Notes: generated from the letters alone by a model not told the origin. Counted from the first letter of the stretch, positions 7,823 through 16,682 are shown. The stretch is 49,626 bases of DNA from Burkholderia sp. Bp8963 (GCF_003854275.1 NZ_QTQP01000054.1:1-49626), one strand, 5' to 3'. Made by a program: numbers and translations.

Positions 7823-7925
7823 ATTTTCGGATCAGGCGCGTGCAGGCGTTTCCGGTCCGGCGATCGATCGTCGCGGTGACGGGGGCGGGGCTGCATGTTC
7901 CGGTTCGACGCGGAGGCGGGGTGAC

Positions 7926-8864
7926 ATGAGCAATACGATCGACTTCAGGCTGATCAGGCAGCTATGGATGTTTCTCGCGGTGGCCGAGGAAAAGCACTTC
8001 GGCCGCGCGGCGCAGCGCCTGAACATGTCGCAGCCGCCGCTGACCGAACAGATCAAGGTGCTCGAACAGTCGCTGAAGCTACAGCTGTTCGAGCGGTCGC
8101 GGCGTGGCACCCAGCTCAGCGCGGCCGGGGCCGCGATCCTGCCGGCCGTGCGGCAGTTCGCCGATCAGGTCGAGCGGCTCGAGCGCGTCGTGCGCGAGGT
8201 CGCGGCCGGCCAGTCGGGGGTGTTGCATGTCGGGGCCATCACGTCCGCGATGCTCGAGACGGTGCCCGCGGTGCTCGATACGCTGAAGCGCACGCATCCG
8301 CATCTGACCGTGTTCGTGCGCGAGATCGACAGCGCGGAAGCGGTGCCGGCGCTGGAGGCGGGCGAGCTCGATCTTGCGTTCGTTCGGCTCGACCGCGAGG
8401 TCGGCCACGGCATCGCCTCGATGCCGCTCGCGGAGGACCGGCTCGCCGTCGCACTGCCACGCGATCATGCGCTGGCCGCATTGTCGAGGGTACGGATCGG
8501 GGCGCTCGCGAACGAGTCGCTGGTGATGTCGGCGCGGCAGGTGAGTCCCGCTTACTTCGACATGCTGACGGGCGTGTGCCGCGCGCACGGGTTCGCGCCG
8601 CGCGTGCTGCATGAAGTGCGGTCGGTGGCATCGCAGATCGCGTATGTCGGGTGCGGGCAGGGCGTCGCGCTGGTGCCGGCATCGATGCGCAGGCTCGCGC
8701 CGGAGAACGTCGTGGTCCGGCCGCTGAAGGAGCGGGTGATGGTGGTCACGGCGGCGCTCGCGTGGAATGCGGATCGCTACCACCCGATGGTCGATGCCGT
8801 GGTGTCGTGGCTGAAGAACCGCGGTGGAAAGCGGCCGGCATCATCGCTCGGCGCTGGCGGGTGA
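7926..8864 (+). CDS. LysR-family transcriptional regulator
   Basis: This 312-residue protein has the N-terminal winged HTH (about 8-66): FLAVAEEKHFGRAAQRLNMS, then QPPLTEQIKVLEQ and LFERSRRGTQLSAAG. A type 2 periplasmic-binding effector domain follows from about 90 to 300. GGGGTGAC precedes the ATG. It is divergent from the five-gene RraA/aminotransferase/hydrolase operon and is the probable activator, responding to a pathway metabolite. Its sequence type resembles regulators of aromatic or hydroxy-acid catabolism, but the effector is unknown. Confidence 0.88.
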   Translation: MSNTIDFRLIRQLWMFLAVAEEKHFGRAAQRLNMSQPPLTEQIKVLEQSLKLQLFERSRRGTQLSAAGAAILPAVRQFADQVERLERVVREVAAGQSGVLHVGAITSAMLETVPAVLDTLKRTHPHLTVFVREIDSAEAVPALEAGELDLAFVRLDREVGHGIASMPLAEDRLAVALPRDHALAALSRVRIGALANESLVMSARQVSPAYFDMLTGVCRAHGFAPRVLHEVRSVASQIAYVGCGQGVALVPASMRRLAPENVVVRPLKERVMVVTAALAWNADRYHPMVDAVVSWLKNRGGKRPASSLGAGG

Positions 8865-9381
8865 CACCCGGTGCTTCGGCACGAACGGGCGGGGCACGCG
8901 CACGCATACGCCGGCGGAAACGGCTGTGCGTTACATGGTTGAAACATTTTTCGATTCATCACAACAACGGCGCGCGCTGAATCGATTGCTTGCCGCCCGA
9001 CGCAAAGCCGCGCCATTGCTGCGTTTCCTTGCCACGCGCGGGGCTTGGAGAATCGGCACGATCCCCCGGCGTTTCAGAACTGAAACAACGCTTCGTGCCG
9101 AACGTTACATCACACTGGCTATCGCTCGCGCAGCCTTCTGCTCATTGCGCTGCCGCGTTCTGGCCCATTCCTTGCTCACGACCTTCGCACAGATCCAAGC
9201 CGCATGGCCGTAATGGCCAATGTCGGCGATGAACAACTAACGCGCAGGTCGGGGAAATCATGTCCAGGTACGCTTCGGGCCGCCATGCGGTTGCTTTCTC
9301 GCATCACCTCTCCGCACACGTTGACTGACCCGCGCTCACGCGCGCGATGAGCATTCAATCAATGACGTGTTCGGGGTGAGT
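8865..9381. other. 517-bp intergenic region upstream of the autotransporter operon
   Basis: No frame here has a plausible protein or ribosome site. It holds the 16-bp palindrome at 9071-9086 and a TTGACT hexamer at 9321-9326 without a clear -10 partner. Its length and lower coding character suggest a long regulatory region or leader for the operon starting at 9382. Confidence 0.5.
9071..9086. promoter_or_regulatory. Perfect 16-bp palindrome GTTTCAGaaCTGAAAC
   Basis: The two 7-base arms are perfectly complementary around a 2-base centre. A further TGAAAC half-site lies near 8940-8945. It is about 300 bp upstream of the first gene of the adhesin operon. It is most likely a protein binding site; a short RNA hairpin is possible. 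I do not recognise the cognate regulator. Confidence 0.4.
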
Positions 9382-10902
9382 ATGAAAAGCAGAAACGGTC
9401 TGCATTTGGCGCCTGTCGTGCCGGCGAGCGCCGACGCGCTTTCGAAGCGCGCGTGGCAACTTCTGAATGGCGGGGACTTCGAGCAGAGTGCCGCGTGCGC
9501 GAGGCAGGCCGTTTCCATTGATCCCGGGAGCAGCTTCCATCGTCTGCTGCTGGGCGTGGCATTGAGTCAAGGTGGCCGACGACGCGAGGCGCTCGATGAA
9601 CTCACGCGGGCAGCCATACTCGCGCCTCATGATCCGCAGGTTCGCTATAACCTGGCGGTCGCTTTGCAGGAGTCCGGACAGCAGGAACTCGCGATGGTCG
9701 AGTATCGCGCCTGCCTGGAAATCGATCCGGATTGTACCCATGCGTTATGGAATTACGGCGAGCTTCTCCGACTCCGGGAGCATTTCGACAAGGCGCTCGA
9801 ATGCTTCGACCGGCTGGTTCGCGTCGAAAGCGGATTGCGCGACAAGGCTGCACACCGGATGGCCGTGTGCTGTGCCTGTCTGGGACTGGATGAGCGTGCG
9901 CAAGCCCTGTTCGAGCAGCAGATCTCCGAAGACGATGATCCGCTCACGCATTGGGAATACGCGCATTTTCTGCTTGGCAGGGGGCGGTTCGCTGATGCGT
10001 GGCCACATTATGCGAGGCGTTTCGATGCGGGCGAAAAGATCGGCCTCAAGGGCATGGACTTTTCGTATCCGTCGTGGCGTGGCCAGTTCGAAGCCGGCTC
10101 GACATTGATCGTGTCTGGCGAACAGGGCGCCGGCGACGAGATCCTGTTCGCCGCGTTTCTGCCTTCACTGGTGCAGCGGGCACAGTCAGCCGACATGCGC
10201 GTGGTGGTGGTGTGCCGGCCCGCCCTGGTGCGGCTGTTTCGCGAGAGTTTTCCGTCGGCATGGGTGTTGGGGGGGATGGTCAACCAGGAGCCGGACCTTA
10301 GCGGGATCGTTAAACAGTCCTCACGTATCTGGAACATCCCGATCGGCGATTTGCCGTTATGGCTGGACAAGCCTGAGCCGGCGGCTTATCTGAAGCCTGC
10401 ACCGGAAGATCGGAGCGCCGCGCGGCAGTTGATTGCATCGTCGCGCTCGGACGATGGCTGCCGGCATATCGGCATTGTGTGGTCAGCCAATCCAGTCTCG
10501 ACCGCGTCGAACCGGCGTGCGCGCAGCGTGCCGTCGGAGTTGGTGAACGCATGGCTGAAGGACATTGGGGGCGTGCGTTTCTATTCGCTGATGCCCGCTG
10601 AACACCGCGCGGTTCTGGCCGGTGTGCCCGATCTGCCCGTTACCGATCTTTCTTTCTTCTTGACCGACTTCAGCCGGACTGCGGCAGCGATGCAGTGTCT
10701 GGATGAAGTCGTGTCGGTGTGTACGTCGAGCGCCAATCTTTCCGGGGCGCTCGGACTGAAAACGCATGTGTTGTTGCAAAAGCATGCGGACTGGCGGTGG
10801 TATGGGGACACCGCCTGGTATCCCGATGTCGTGACATACAGGCAAAAGGCGCGCGCGGACTGGGGCACCTGTCTGCAAGCGCTCTCCGCGAACTGGCGCT
10901 GA
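9382..10902 (+). CDS. TPR-repeat protein with C-terminal glycosyltransferase-like domain
   Basis: This 506-residue cytoplasmic protein has no signal peptide. Residues about 15-200 are TPR repeats (ALSKRAWQLLNGGDFEQSAA, HDPQVRYNLAVALQESGQ, CTHALWNYGELLRLREHFDK). From about 235 a Rossmann-like region begins with SGEQGAGDEILFAAFLPSL, then HIGIVWSANP near 360 and the end VVSVCTSSANLSGALGLKTH with DWRWYGDTAWYP. This is the GT9/OGT-like pattern seen in TPR glycosyltransferases. TPRs usually bind the acceptor protein and the C-terminal part transfers sugar. ATG 9382 is preceded by GGGG; a GTG five codons upstream is less likely. The autotransporter gene starts 19 bp downstream, so that protein is the obvious acceptor, though the activity is inferred. 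Confidence 0.75.
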   Translation: MKSRNGLHLAPVVPASADALSKRAWQLLNGGDFEQSAACARQAVSIDPGSSFHRLLLGVALSQGGRRREALDELTRAAILAPHDPQVRYNLAVALQESGQQELAMVEYRACLEIDPDCTHALWNYGELLRLREHFDKALECFDRLVRVESGLRDKAAHRMAVCCACLGLDERAQALFEQQISEDDDPLTHWEYAHFLLGRGRFADAWPHYARRFDAGEKIGLKGMDFSYPSWRGQFEAGSTLIVSGEQGAGDEILFAAFLPSLVQRAQSADMRVVVVCRPALVRLFRESFPSAWVLGGMVNQEPDLSGIVKQSSRIWNIPIGDLPLWLDKPEPAAYLKPAPEDRSAARQLIASSRSDDGCRHIGIVWSANPVSTASNRRARSVPSELVNAWLKDIGGVRFYSLMPAEHRAVLAGVPDLPVTDLSFFLTDFSRTAAAMQCLDEVVSVCTSSANLSGALGLKTHVLLQKHADWRWYGDTAWYPDVVTYRQKARADWGTCLQALSANWR

Positions 10903-10910
10903 GAAGAACA

Positions 10911-10917
10911 GGGGGGG
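10911..10917 (+). repeat. Homopolymeric G7 tract in the ribosome-binding site of the autotransporter gene
   Basis: Seven consecutive G residues lie 4 bases before ATG 10922 (GGGGGGGAAAGATG), where the Shine-Dalgarno sequence should be. A change in tract length would alter the spacing to the start codon, so slipped-strand switching of translation is possible. Seven is short for a true phase-variable tract. Confidence 0.5.
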
Positions 10918-10921
10918 AAAG

Positions 10922-13900
10922 ATGAACAAGATCCACAAGTGCATTTTCAGCCGCAGGCTGAATCAGATGGTTGTTGTTGCGGAGAGCGTGGCGGGACAGG
11001 GGAAGTCGGGGGGGCGGTCTCGTGCGGTGCGGCGAGTGCGGGCGGTGGCTGCCGCCGCTTTGGCGGCCGGCACGTGCATGGCTCTGGCGCAGTTCGCTTG
11101 GGCGGACGATGTCTGTAATAACAGCAAAGCTCCCGCCAGTGATACCTGTGGAAAAACGTCGGCGTCGTACGCGGGGAGCGGGACCAACAACACGTTCTAC
11201 GGATATGTGAGCGGCACAGGCTTGACTGGCAGTTCGGACACCGGGAATGGGGCTAATTCGAGCTACAACGTCACGGGGGACTCGAATACGGGGAGCGGAG
11301 CCTATTCGAGCTACAACGTCACGGGCAGCAACAACACCGGGAGCGGGGCCAATTCGAGCTATGCCGTCACGGGCAGCAACAACACCGGCAGCGGGGCCAA
11401 TTCCAGCTATGCCGTTTCCGGCAGCTACAACACGGCAATCGGAGCGAGCGCTGGTCAGTACGTCAACGGCAGTGGGAATGTGGCGTTGGGCGCATCTGCG
11501 GGATCGGGTGTGCCCGGCAGCCCGCTCAATATCACCAACACCACGGCGATCGGCTACGGCGCCACGGCCACGGGGGCAAACTCCGTCGCGCTGGGTGCCA
11601 ACAGCACCGACGGGGGCGCGGCTGGCGTGGTGAGCGTGGGCAGCAGCGCGGCGACGCGCAAGATCATCAATGTGTCGAGCGGGAACGTCGCGTCGGGCTC
11701 GACGGATGCGGTTAATGGCGGGCAGCTTTTCTCGCTCTCCACCAGCCTGAATTCGACGAACAGCACCGTGACGAGCCTGTCGACGTCGGCCGCGGCGGGG
11801 ATCGGCACGGCGCAGAGCGGTGTGGGGTCGTTGTCGACTGGCTTGAATACGACCAACAGCACCGTGACAAGCCTGTCGACGTCGGCGGCGGCCGGCATCA
11901 GCACGGCACAAAGCGGCGTGGGTTCACTGTCGACCGGCTTGAACACGACCAACAGCACCGTGACGAGCCTGTCGACCTCGGCCGCAGCCGGCATCAGCAC
12001 GGCGCAAAGCGGCGTGGGTTCGCTGTCGACCGGCTTGAACGCGACCAACAGCACCGTAACGAGCCTGTCGACGTCGGCCGCAGCCGGCATCAGCACGGCG
12101 CAGAGCGGCGTGGGTTCACTGTCGACGGGCTTGAACACGACCAACAGCACCGTAACAAGCCTGTCGACGTCGGCCGCAGCCGGCATCAGCACGGCGCAGA
12201 GCGGCGTGGGTTCACTGTCGACGGGCTTGAATACGACCAATAGCACCGTGACGAGCCTGTCGACCTCGGCCGCAGCCGGGATCAGCACGGCGCAAAGCGG
12301 CGTGGGCTCGCTGTCGACCAGCCTGACCACCACCAACAGCAGCCTCGGTGCACTGTCGACGCTGGAGTCGAACGACGTGGTTTCATTGTCGACGGGCTTG
12401 AATACGACCAACAGCACCGTAACAAGCCTGTCGACCTCAGCGGCGGCCGGGATCAGCACCGCGCAAAGCGGCGTGGGTTCGCTGTCGACCAGCCTGACCA
12501 CCACCAACAACAGCCTCGGCGCACTGTCGACGCTGGAATCGAGCGATGTGGTTTCGCTGTCGACCGGCTTGAATACGACCAACAGCACCGTAACAAGCCT
12601 GTCGACGTCGGCGGCGGCGGGGATCAGCACCGCGCAGAGCGGCGTGGGTTCGCTGTCGACGAGCCTGACCACCACCAACAACAGCCTCGGTGCACTGTCG
12701 ACGCTGGAATCGAGCGACGTGGTTTCGCTGTCGACGGGCTTGAACACGACCAACAGCACCGTAACAAGCCTGTCGACGTCGGCCGCAGCCGGCATCAGCA
12801 CGGCGCAAAGCGGCGTGGGTTCGTTGTCGACGGGCCTGAACACGACCAACAGCACCGTAACAAGCCTGTCGACCTCGGCCGCAGCCGGCATCAGCACGGC
12901 ACAAAGCGGCGTGACCTCACTATCAACGAGCCTGACCACGACGACCAGCCGAGTCACTTCGCTGTCGACGAGCTTGAACACGACGAACAGCAACCTCACG
13001 AGCCTGTCGACGTCGGCATCGACCGGAATCAGCACGGCGGGGAGCGGCGTGAGCTCGCTCTCCACGAGCCTGAACACGACGAACAGCAATCTGGCGTCGT
13101 TGTCGACCTCGTATTCCGGTTCGATTGCCTCCTGGCTCAACAGCCTGAGCACGGTCAACAACAACCTTTCGACGTTGAGCGTTTCCACATCGACCAGCGT
13201 GGCTCTGCTCACCACGGGCGTCACGTCTCTCTCGACCGGTTTGAACACGACAAACGGCCGCGTGGCGACGTTGAGCACCGCGGTTACGTCGCTGTCGACG
13301 GGGCTGGCCTCCCTGTCCACGCAGGTCAACTCCCCAGGGTTCGGGAAAGGATCATCGCAAAGTGCGAGTACATCCACTGCTGCCACACTCTCGACATCGA
13401 CCACAACGAGCACCAGCACCGTGCAAAGCTCCACGTCGACGGCGTCGAGCGCTTCGTCTACCGGTTCGGGCTCACAATCGAACGGCGCGAAGGCGGTCGA
13501 TTCCGCGCAACTCGTGCCGAGCGCGCTGGCGAGCCCGGTTGCGACAGGCACCGGCGCACAGGCCAGCGCCGACTCCGCCACGGCAGTGGGCGCGAACGCG
13601 GTCGCGTCCGGGAACAACTCGGCTGCGATCGGTGCGGGAGCGATAGCCATGGCGCCGAATTCGGTCGCGCTGGGCGCGAACTCGATCGCGACCGATGCGA
13701 ACACGGTGTCGGTGGGTTCGCCAGGCAACGAGCGCAGGATCACGAACCTGGCGCCTGGCATGAACCCGACGGACGCGGTCAACATGTCGCAACTGAGTGC
13801 CGTACAGTCGAACATGAACCAGGTGGCAAGGCTCGCCTATTCCGGCATAGCCGGTGCCGCCGCACTGACGATGATTCCCGAAGTCGATCCCGGAAAGACA

Positions 13901-14059
13901 CTCTCGGTCGGCTTCGGAACGGCCAGCTACCAGGGCTATCAGGCAGTGGCCCTCGGCTTCACGGCCCGAATCACCAACAACCTGAAGATCAAGGGAGGGG
14001 TGGCGATCAACGGCGCGGGCGGCAATACGTATGGTGGTGGCGCAGCGTACCAGTGGTAG
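10922..14059 (+). CDS. Trimeric autotransporter adhesin (YadA/Hia type, type Vc secretion)
   Basis: This 1045-residue protein starts with an extended signal peptide region (MNKIHKCIFSRRLNQMVVVA) and a hydrophobic core, with cleavage likely after AWA near residue 61. A Gly/Asn/Ser-rich YadA head follows (about 80-225, NTGSGANSSYAVTGS units), then a neck (IINVSSGNVASGSTDAVNGG, about 243-265). A Ser/Thr-rich coiled-coil stalk spans about 273-850. A second head (GANAVASGNNSAAIGAGAI) and neck (ITNLAPGMNPTDAVNMSQL) lie near 880-965, and a C-terminal YadA anchor ends in aromatic ..AAYQW. It should trimerise and display the stalk at the surface for adhesion. The stalk holds ten near-identical 32-residue repeats. 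The dense Ser/Thr content and flanking transferase-like genes suggest glycosylation. An antisense frame across it is a by-product of repeated GTCGAC codons. Confidence 0.92.
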   Translation: MNKIHKCIFSRRLNQMVVVAESVAGQGKSGGRSRAVRRVRAVAAAALAAGTCMALAQFAWADDVCNNSKAPASDTCGKTSASYAGSGTNNTFYGYVSGTGLTGSSDTGNGANSSYNVTGDSNTGSGAYSSYNVTGSNNTGSGANSSYAVTGSNNTGSGANSSYAVSGSYNTAIGASAGQYVNGSGNVALGASAGSGVPGSPLNITNTTAIGYGATATGANSVALGANSTDGGAAGVVSVGSSAATRKIINVSSGNVASGSTDAVNGGQLFSLSTSLNSTNSTVTSLSTSAAAGIGTAQSGVGSLSTGLNTTNSTVTSLSTSAAAGISTAQSGVGSLSTGLNTTNSTVTSLSTSAAAGISTAQSGVGSLSTGLNATNSTVTSLSTSAAAGISTAQSGVGSLSTGLNTTNSTVTSLSTSAAAGISTAQSGVGSLSTGLNTTNSTVTSLSTSAAAGISTAQSGVGSLSTSLTTTNSSLGALSTLESNDVVSLSTGLNTTNSTVTSLSTSAAAGISTAQSGVGSLSTSLTTTNNSLGALSTLESSDVVSLSTGLNTTNSTVTSLSTSAAAGISTAQSGVGSLSTSLTTTNNSLGALSTLESSDVVSLSTGLNTTNSTVTSLSTSAAAGISTAQSGVGSLSTGLNTTNSTVTSLSTSAAAGISTAQSGVTSLSTSLTTTTSRVTSLSTSLNTTNSNLTSLSTSASTGISTAGSGVSSLSTSLNTTNSNLASLSTSYSGSIASWLNSLSTVNNNLSTLSVSTSTSVALLTTGVTSLSTGLNTTNGRVATLSTAVTSLSTGLASLSTQVNSPGFGKGSSQSASTSTAATLSTSTTTSTSTVQSSTSTASSASSTGSGSQSNGAKAVDSAQLVPSALASPVATGTGAQASADSATAVGANAVASGNNSAAIGAGAIAMAPNSVALGANSIATDANTVSVGSPGNERRITNLAPGMNPTDAVNMSQLSAVQSNMNQVARLAYSGIAGAAALTMIPEVDPGKTLSVGFGTASYQGYQAVALGFTARITNNLKIKGGVAINGAGGNTYGGGAAYQW
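11741..12916 (+). repeat. Tandem 96-bp repeats encoding the adhesin stalk
   Basis: Ten copies of a 96-bp unit encode GLNTTNSTVTSLSTSAAAGI then STAQSGVGSLST. Three of them are preceded by a 75-bp spacer unit encoding SLTTTNNSLGALSTLESSDV then VSLST. Hydrophobic spacing in the 32-residue unit is 4-3-4-3-4-4-3-4-3, that is three heptads plus one 11-residue hendecad; the 25-residue spacer fits 7+7+11. Copies are nearly identical at DNA level, so recombination could change stalk length. GTCGAC recurs at almost every SLST block. Confidence 0.85.
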
Positions 14060-14088
14060 GCAACAGATACTCACCGAGGTAAACAGCC

Positions 14089-15234
14089 ATGCGAATCGGA
14101 ATTTCGATGCTCACGCACGCCGGCCAGAACATCTGGGAAAACGGCGTGGGCCAGAACGTCGTCTATCTGGCCCGGTTGTTGCGCGCGTTGCCGTTCGTCG
14201 ACGAAGTGCTGCTGCTCAATTGTGGAGATCAGTCGAGCCTGCCCGGTGACGTCGAGGCTGACGGCACCGGCTTTCGGCTGATCGCGCCGCGCGACGCCAC
14301 CGACCTGATCGACGTGGCAATCGAAATGGCGGGAGGGCTCGATGTCGGCTGGCTTGACCATTTGCGCGCGAAGGGAAAGAAGGTGGTCTACCACTGCTGC
14401 GGACAGCCCTATACCGCCCTGATCGAGCCCACGATCTTCGGCACGTCAGGCTATTTTTCCCGATCCGAGCGCTGCGACGAAATCTGGACCTTGCCGAGAG
14501 ACCGGTGCTTTCGCCGGATGCTCGAATCCCTTTACCGATGCCCGGTGTACGACGTGCCCTGTTTGTGGGAGCCGGAATTCCTCGAGCGGCGAGCCGCATC
14601 GTTGCGCAGGGACCATGCGATCGAGTTCGGATATCGCCCCCGGCTGCGAAAGGAATATACGTTTCGTTCGCTCAGGGTCGCGGTACTGGAGCCGAATATC
14701 TCCGTGACCAAGGTATGCAGCATTCCAATGCTGATCTGCGATTCGGCTTTCCGGGCGAACGAGGATGCCGTTGCCGAACTGCATCTGCTCAACACGATTC
14801 AGATAAAAGATCATCCGACGTTCGTGCATCTGGCCAATTCGCTGGATCTGACGAAGCAGGGGAAAGTGCGCTTCGAGCAACGGCACGATTTCGCCGGCTA
14901 CATGAGCCAGTTCGGCGACGCGGTCGTTACGCATCAGTGGCAGCACGATCAGAACACGCTCTATCTGGATGCGCTTCACGGGGGATACCCGCTGATCCAT
15001 AACTCGGCGTGGCTGGAGTCGGTGGGGTACTACTATCCGGACTCCGACATACCGAGCGGCGCATGTCGGCTCGTTGAAGCGTCGCGAAACCATGACGAGA
15101 ATTTCGATTGCTATCGGCGCTCGGCAACGGCTTTTCTGGCCAGGTTGAGCCCGCTTCACGCGATGAATCTGGATGCGTATGCGCGCAGCTTGTTGCGATT
15201 GACATCCGTACGCGATCGGGGGACGACATGCTGA
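14089..15234 (+). CDS. DUF2827 protein 1, putative glycosyltransferase-like enzyme
   Basis: This 381-residue soluble protein starts MRIGISMLTHAGQNIWENGV, which is how I remember the DUF2827 family; its function is not known to me. The N-terminal alternation (GISMLTHAGQ, EVLLLNCGD, KKVVYHCCGQP) and the C-terminal HGGYPLIHNSAWLESVGYYY with acidic PDSDI resemble the two Rossmann halves of a GT-B glycosyltransferase, the latter like a donor-binding loop. This is inference. GAGG precedes the ATG by 9 bases. It lies 29 bp after the autotransporter gene and overlaps DUF2827 protein 2 by 7 bp, so the four genes from 9382 form one transcription unit. Confidence 0.75.
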   Translation: MRIGISMLTHAGQNIWENGVGQNVVYLARLLRALPFVDEVLLLNCGDQSSLPGDVEADGTGFRLIAPRDATDLIDVAIEMAGGLDVGWLDHLRAKGKKVVYHCCGQPYTALIEPTIFGTSGYFSRSERCDEIWTLPRDRCFRRMLESLYRCPVYDVPCLWEPEFLERRAASLRRDHAIEFGYRPRLRKEYTFRSLRVAVLEPNISVTKVCSIPMLICDSAFRANEDAVAELHLLNTIQIKDHPTFVHLANSLDLTKQGKVRFEQRHDFAGYMSQFGDAVVTHQWQHDQNTLYLDALHGGYPLIHNSAWLESVGYYYPDSDIPSGACRLVEASRNHDENFDCYRRSATAFLARLSPLHAMNLDAYARSLLRLTSVRDRGTTC

Positions 15235-16352
15235 ACGGAAGGCGGCTCAAGGTAGGGGTGACGATCTTCGTGCGCGCGGGTGAGCAATCCCTTTGGGAAA
15301 ACGGCATTTTTCAGAACTGCTTCTTTCTGGTCATGCTGCTTGCGAAATCGCCGCTCGTGGAATCGGTATTTCTGGTCAACGGCGGCGATGGCCGCGTCGA
15401 GGATGCGCAGGAATTCCTGGCCGACGCGCCGGCGCAGGTGATCGACCTGCAAACGGCACGCACCCAGCTTGACGTGATCATCGAGCTGAGCGCGCAACTC
15501 GACCCGCAGTGGGCGCGAGACTTCCAGTCCCGCGGCGGGCGTATCGTCGGCATGCGCGTGGCCAACGATTACGCAATCGACGTCGAACGCATGATCTTCG
15601 GCCGCCCTCATGGCACGCTTGTTTCCGGCACCGAATACGACATGATCTGGACCTTGCCTGCCTTTGAAAAGACGTGTGCCGCCTATTACGAGGCAGCGCT
15701 GCGCGCGCCGGTGCGAACCATACAGCATCTGTGGAGCCCGCTGCTCCTCGAGCGCGCCGTTGGCCGGAGTGCGTCGGCCCAGCCGTTCGGCTACATGCCC
15801 GGTCACTCGCGCTGGCGCCTCGCGATCCTCGAGCCCAATCTCTGCATGGTGAAGACCAGCCATGTTTCGATGCTGCTTGCAGATGTCGCCTATCGTCAGT
15901 CGCCAGGCTTCATCGACGTGCTGCGCGTCTACAACACGTTCCACCTGAAAAACGATCCGCTATTCGTCGGATTCGCGACCAGCCTCGATCTCGTGCGCCA
16001 CGGACTCGCTTCGTTCGAGGCGCGCTTTCCGACGTACGAAATCATGGGACAGCACGCTGACGCGATCGTTTCCCACCATTGGGAGAACGCACAGAATTAC
16101 CTGTATTACGAAGCGCTGCATGGCGGCTACCCGCTGATCCACAACTCGACGCTGCTCGGGGGCTGCGGATACCGCTATGCGGACTTCGATCCCCAGGACG
16201 GCGCTTTGGCGCTGCGCCAGGCGTTTGCGGGGCACGACGCGCGGCTCGACGATTACCGGCGCGCGGCGCGTGAATTCCTGAATACGCTCGATCCGCATGC
16301 CGAGCGCAACGTCGAGCAATACAGCGGGGCGATCACGGAACTCTATCTGTGA
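15228..16352 (+). CDS. DUF2827 protein 2, paralogue of the preceding gene
   Basis: This 374-residue protein (MLNGRRLKVGVTIFVRAGEQ) is clearly paralogous to protein 1. Shared blocks are the start (GEQSLWENGIFQN), MIFGRPHGTLVSGTEYDMIW, LAILEPNLCMVKTSHVSMLL, YNTFHLKNDPLFVGFATSLD and HGGYPLIHNSTLLGGCGYRY. ATG 15228 lies inside the end of the upstream gene (ATGCTGA overlap) after GGGGGA. Retention of two diverged copies suggests they act together or on different donor or acceptor steps. The GT-B role is inferred, and direct evidence of catalysis is lacking. Confidence 0.75.
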   Translation: MLNGRRLKVGVTIFVRAGEQSLWENGIFQNCFFLVMLLAKSPLVESVFLVNGGDGRVEDAQEFLADAPAQVIDLQTARTQLDVIIELSAQLDPQWARDFQSRGGRIVGMRVANDYAIDVERMIFGRPHGTLVSGTEYDMIWTLPAFEKTCAAYYEAALRAPVRTIQHLWSPLLLERAVGRSASAQPFGYMPGHSRWRLAILEPNLCMVKTSHVSMLLADVAYRQSPGFIDVLRVYNTFHLKNDPLFVGFATSLDLVRHGLASFEARFPTYEIMGQHADAIVSHHWENAQNYLYYEALHGGYPLIHNSTLLGGCGYRYADFDPQDGALALRQAFAGHDARLDDYRRAAREFLNTLDPHAERNVEQYSGAITELYL

Positions 16353-16682
16353 GTGGTGTCGAAACCAGAGCACAGCGGGCAGAATCGTACACGGCTCACA
16401 TACGATAAACTGCCTCGATGAACACAACTCGTCATGAGCGCGCTGGCGTTGCGCGGGAATTGATACCGGACGTCCACGAGGAGACACCGGGCGTCAGACC
16501 AGGCGGGGCAATTGGCTACGTTGCCGAGGTATGGATACAGCACGCGGCGTATCAAGGAGAATCCGCGCATAGCAGGCTACGTTCTGCGTGCGCTATTGAG
16601 CGGCGGTTGAGCGTTCGTCGCTGGAGTACTTGCGAAGCGTAAGTTGGCGCGGCCATCGTCGAACTGAGGCTGACCCGTTTCC
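16353..16682. other. 330-bp region after the adhesin operon with no recognisable gene
   Basis: A 74-codon frame at 16418-16642 has no family resemblance or ribosome site, and I treat it as chance. Together with the headless TetR fragment that follows, this stretch looks like decayed sequence. No terminator hairpin for the adhesin operon was found. Confidence 0.4.

Noticed and set aside
11741..12916. Regular repeats resembling a CRISPR or satellite array
   Set aside because: The 96-bp units are in frame, have no unique spacers and encode a coiled-coil stalk.
11554..13815. 753-codon open frame antisense to the autotransporter gene
   Set aside because: It is produced by the repetitive GTCGAC/Ser-Leu-Ser-Thr codons of the sense gene; its protein is a low-complexity Val/Asp/Leu repeat with no ribosome site or family.
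16418..16642. 74-codon frame downstream of the DUF2827 genes as the missing N-terminus of the TetR remnant
   Set aside because: Its residues do not match a TetR HTH and an in-frame stop separates it from the remnant.
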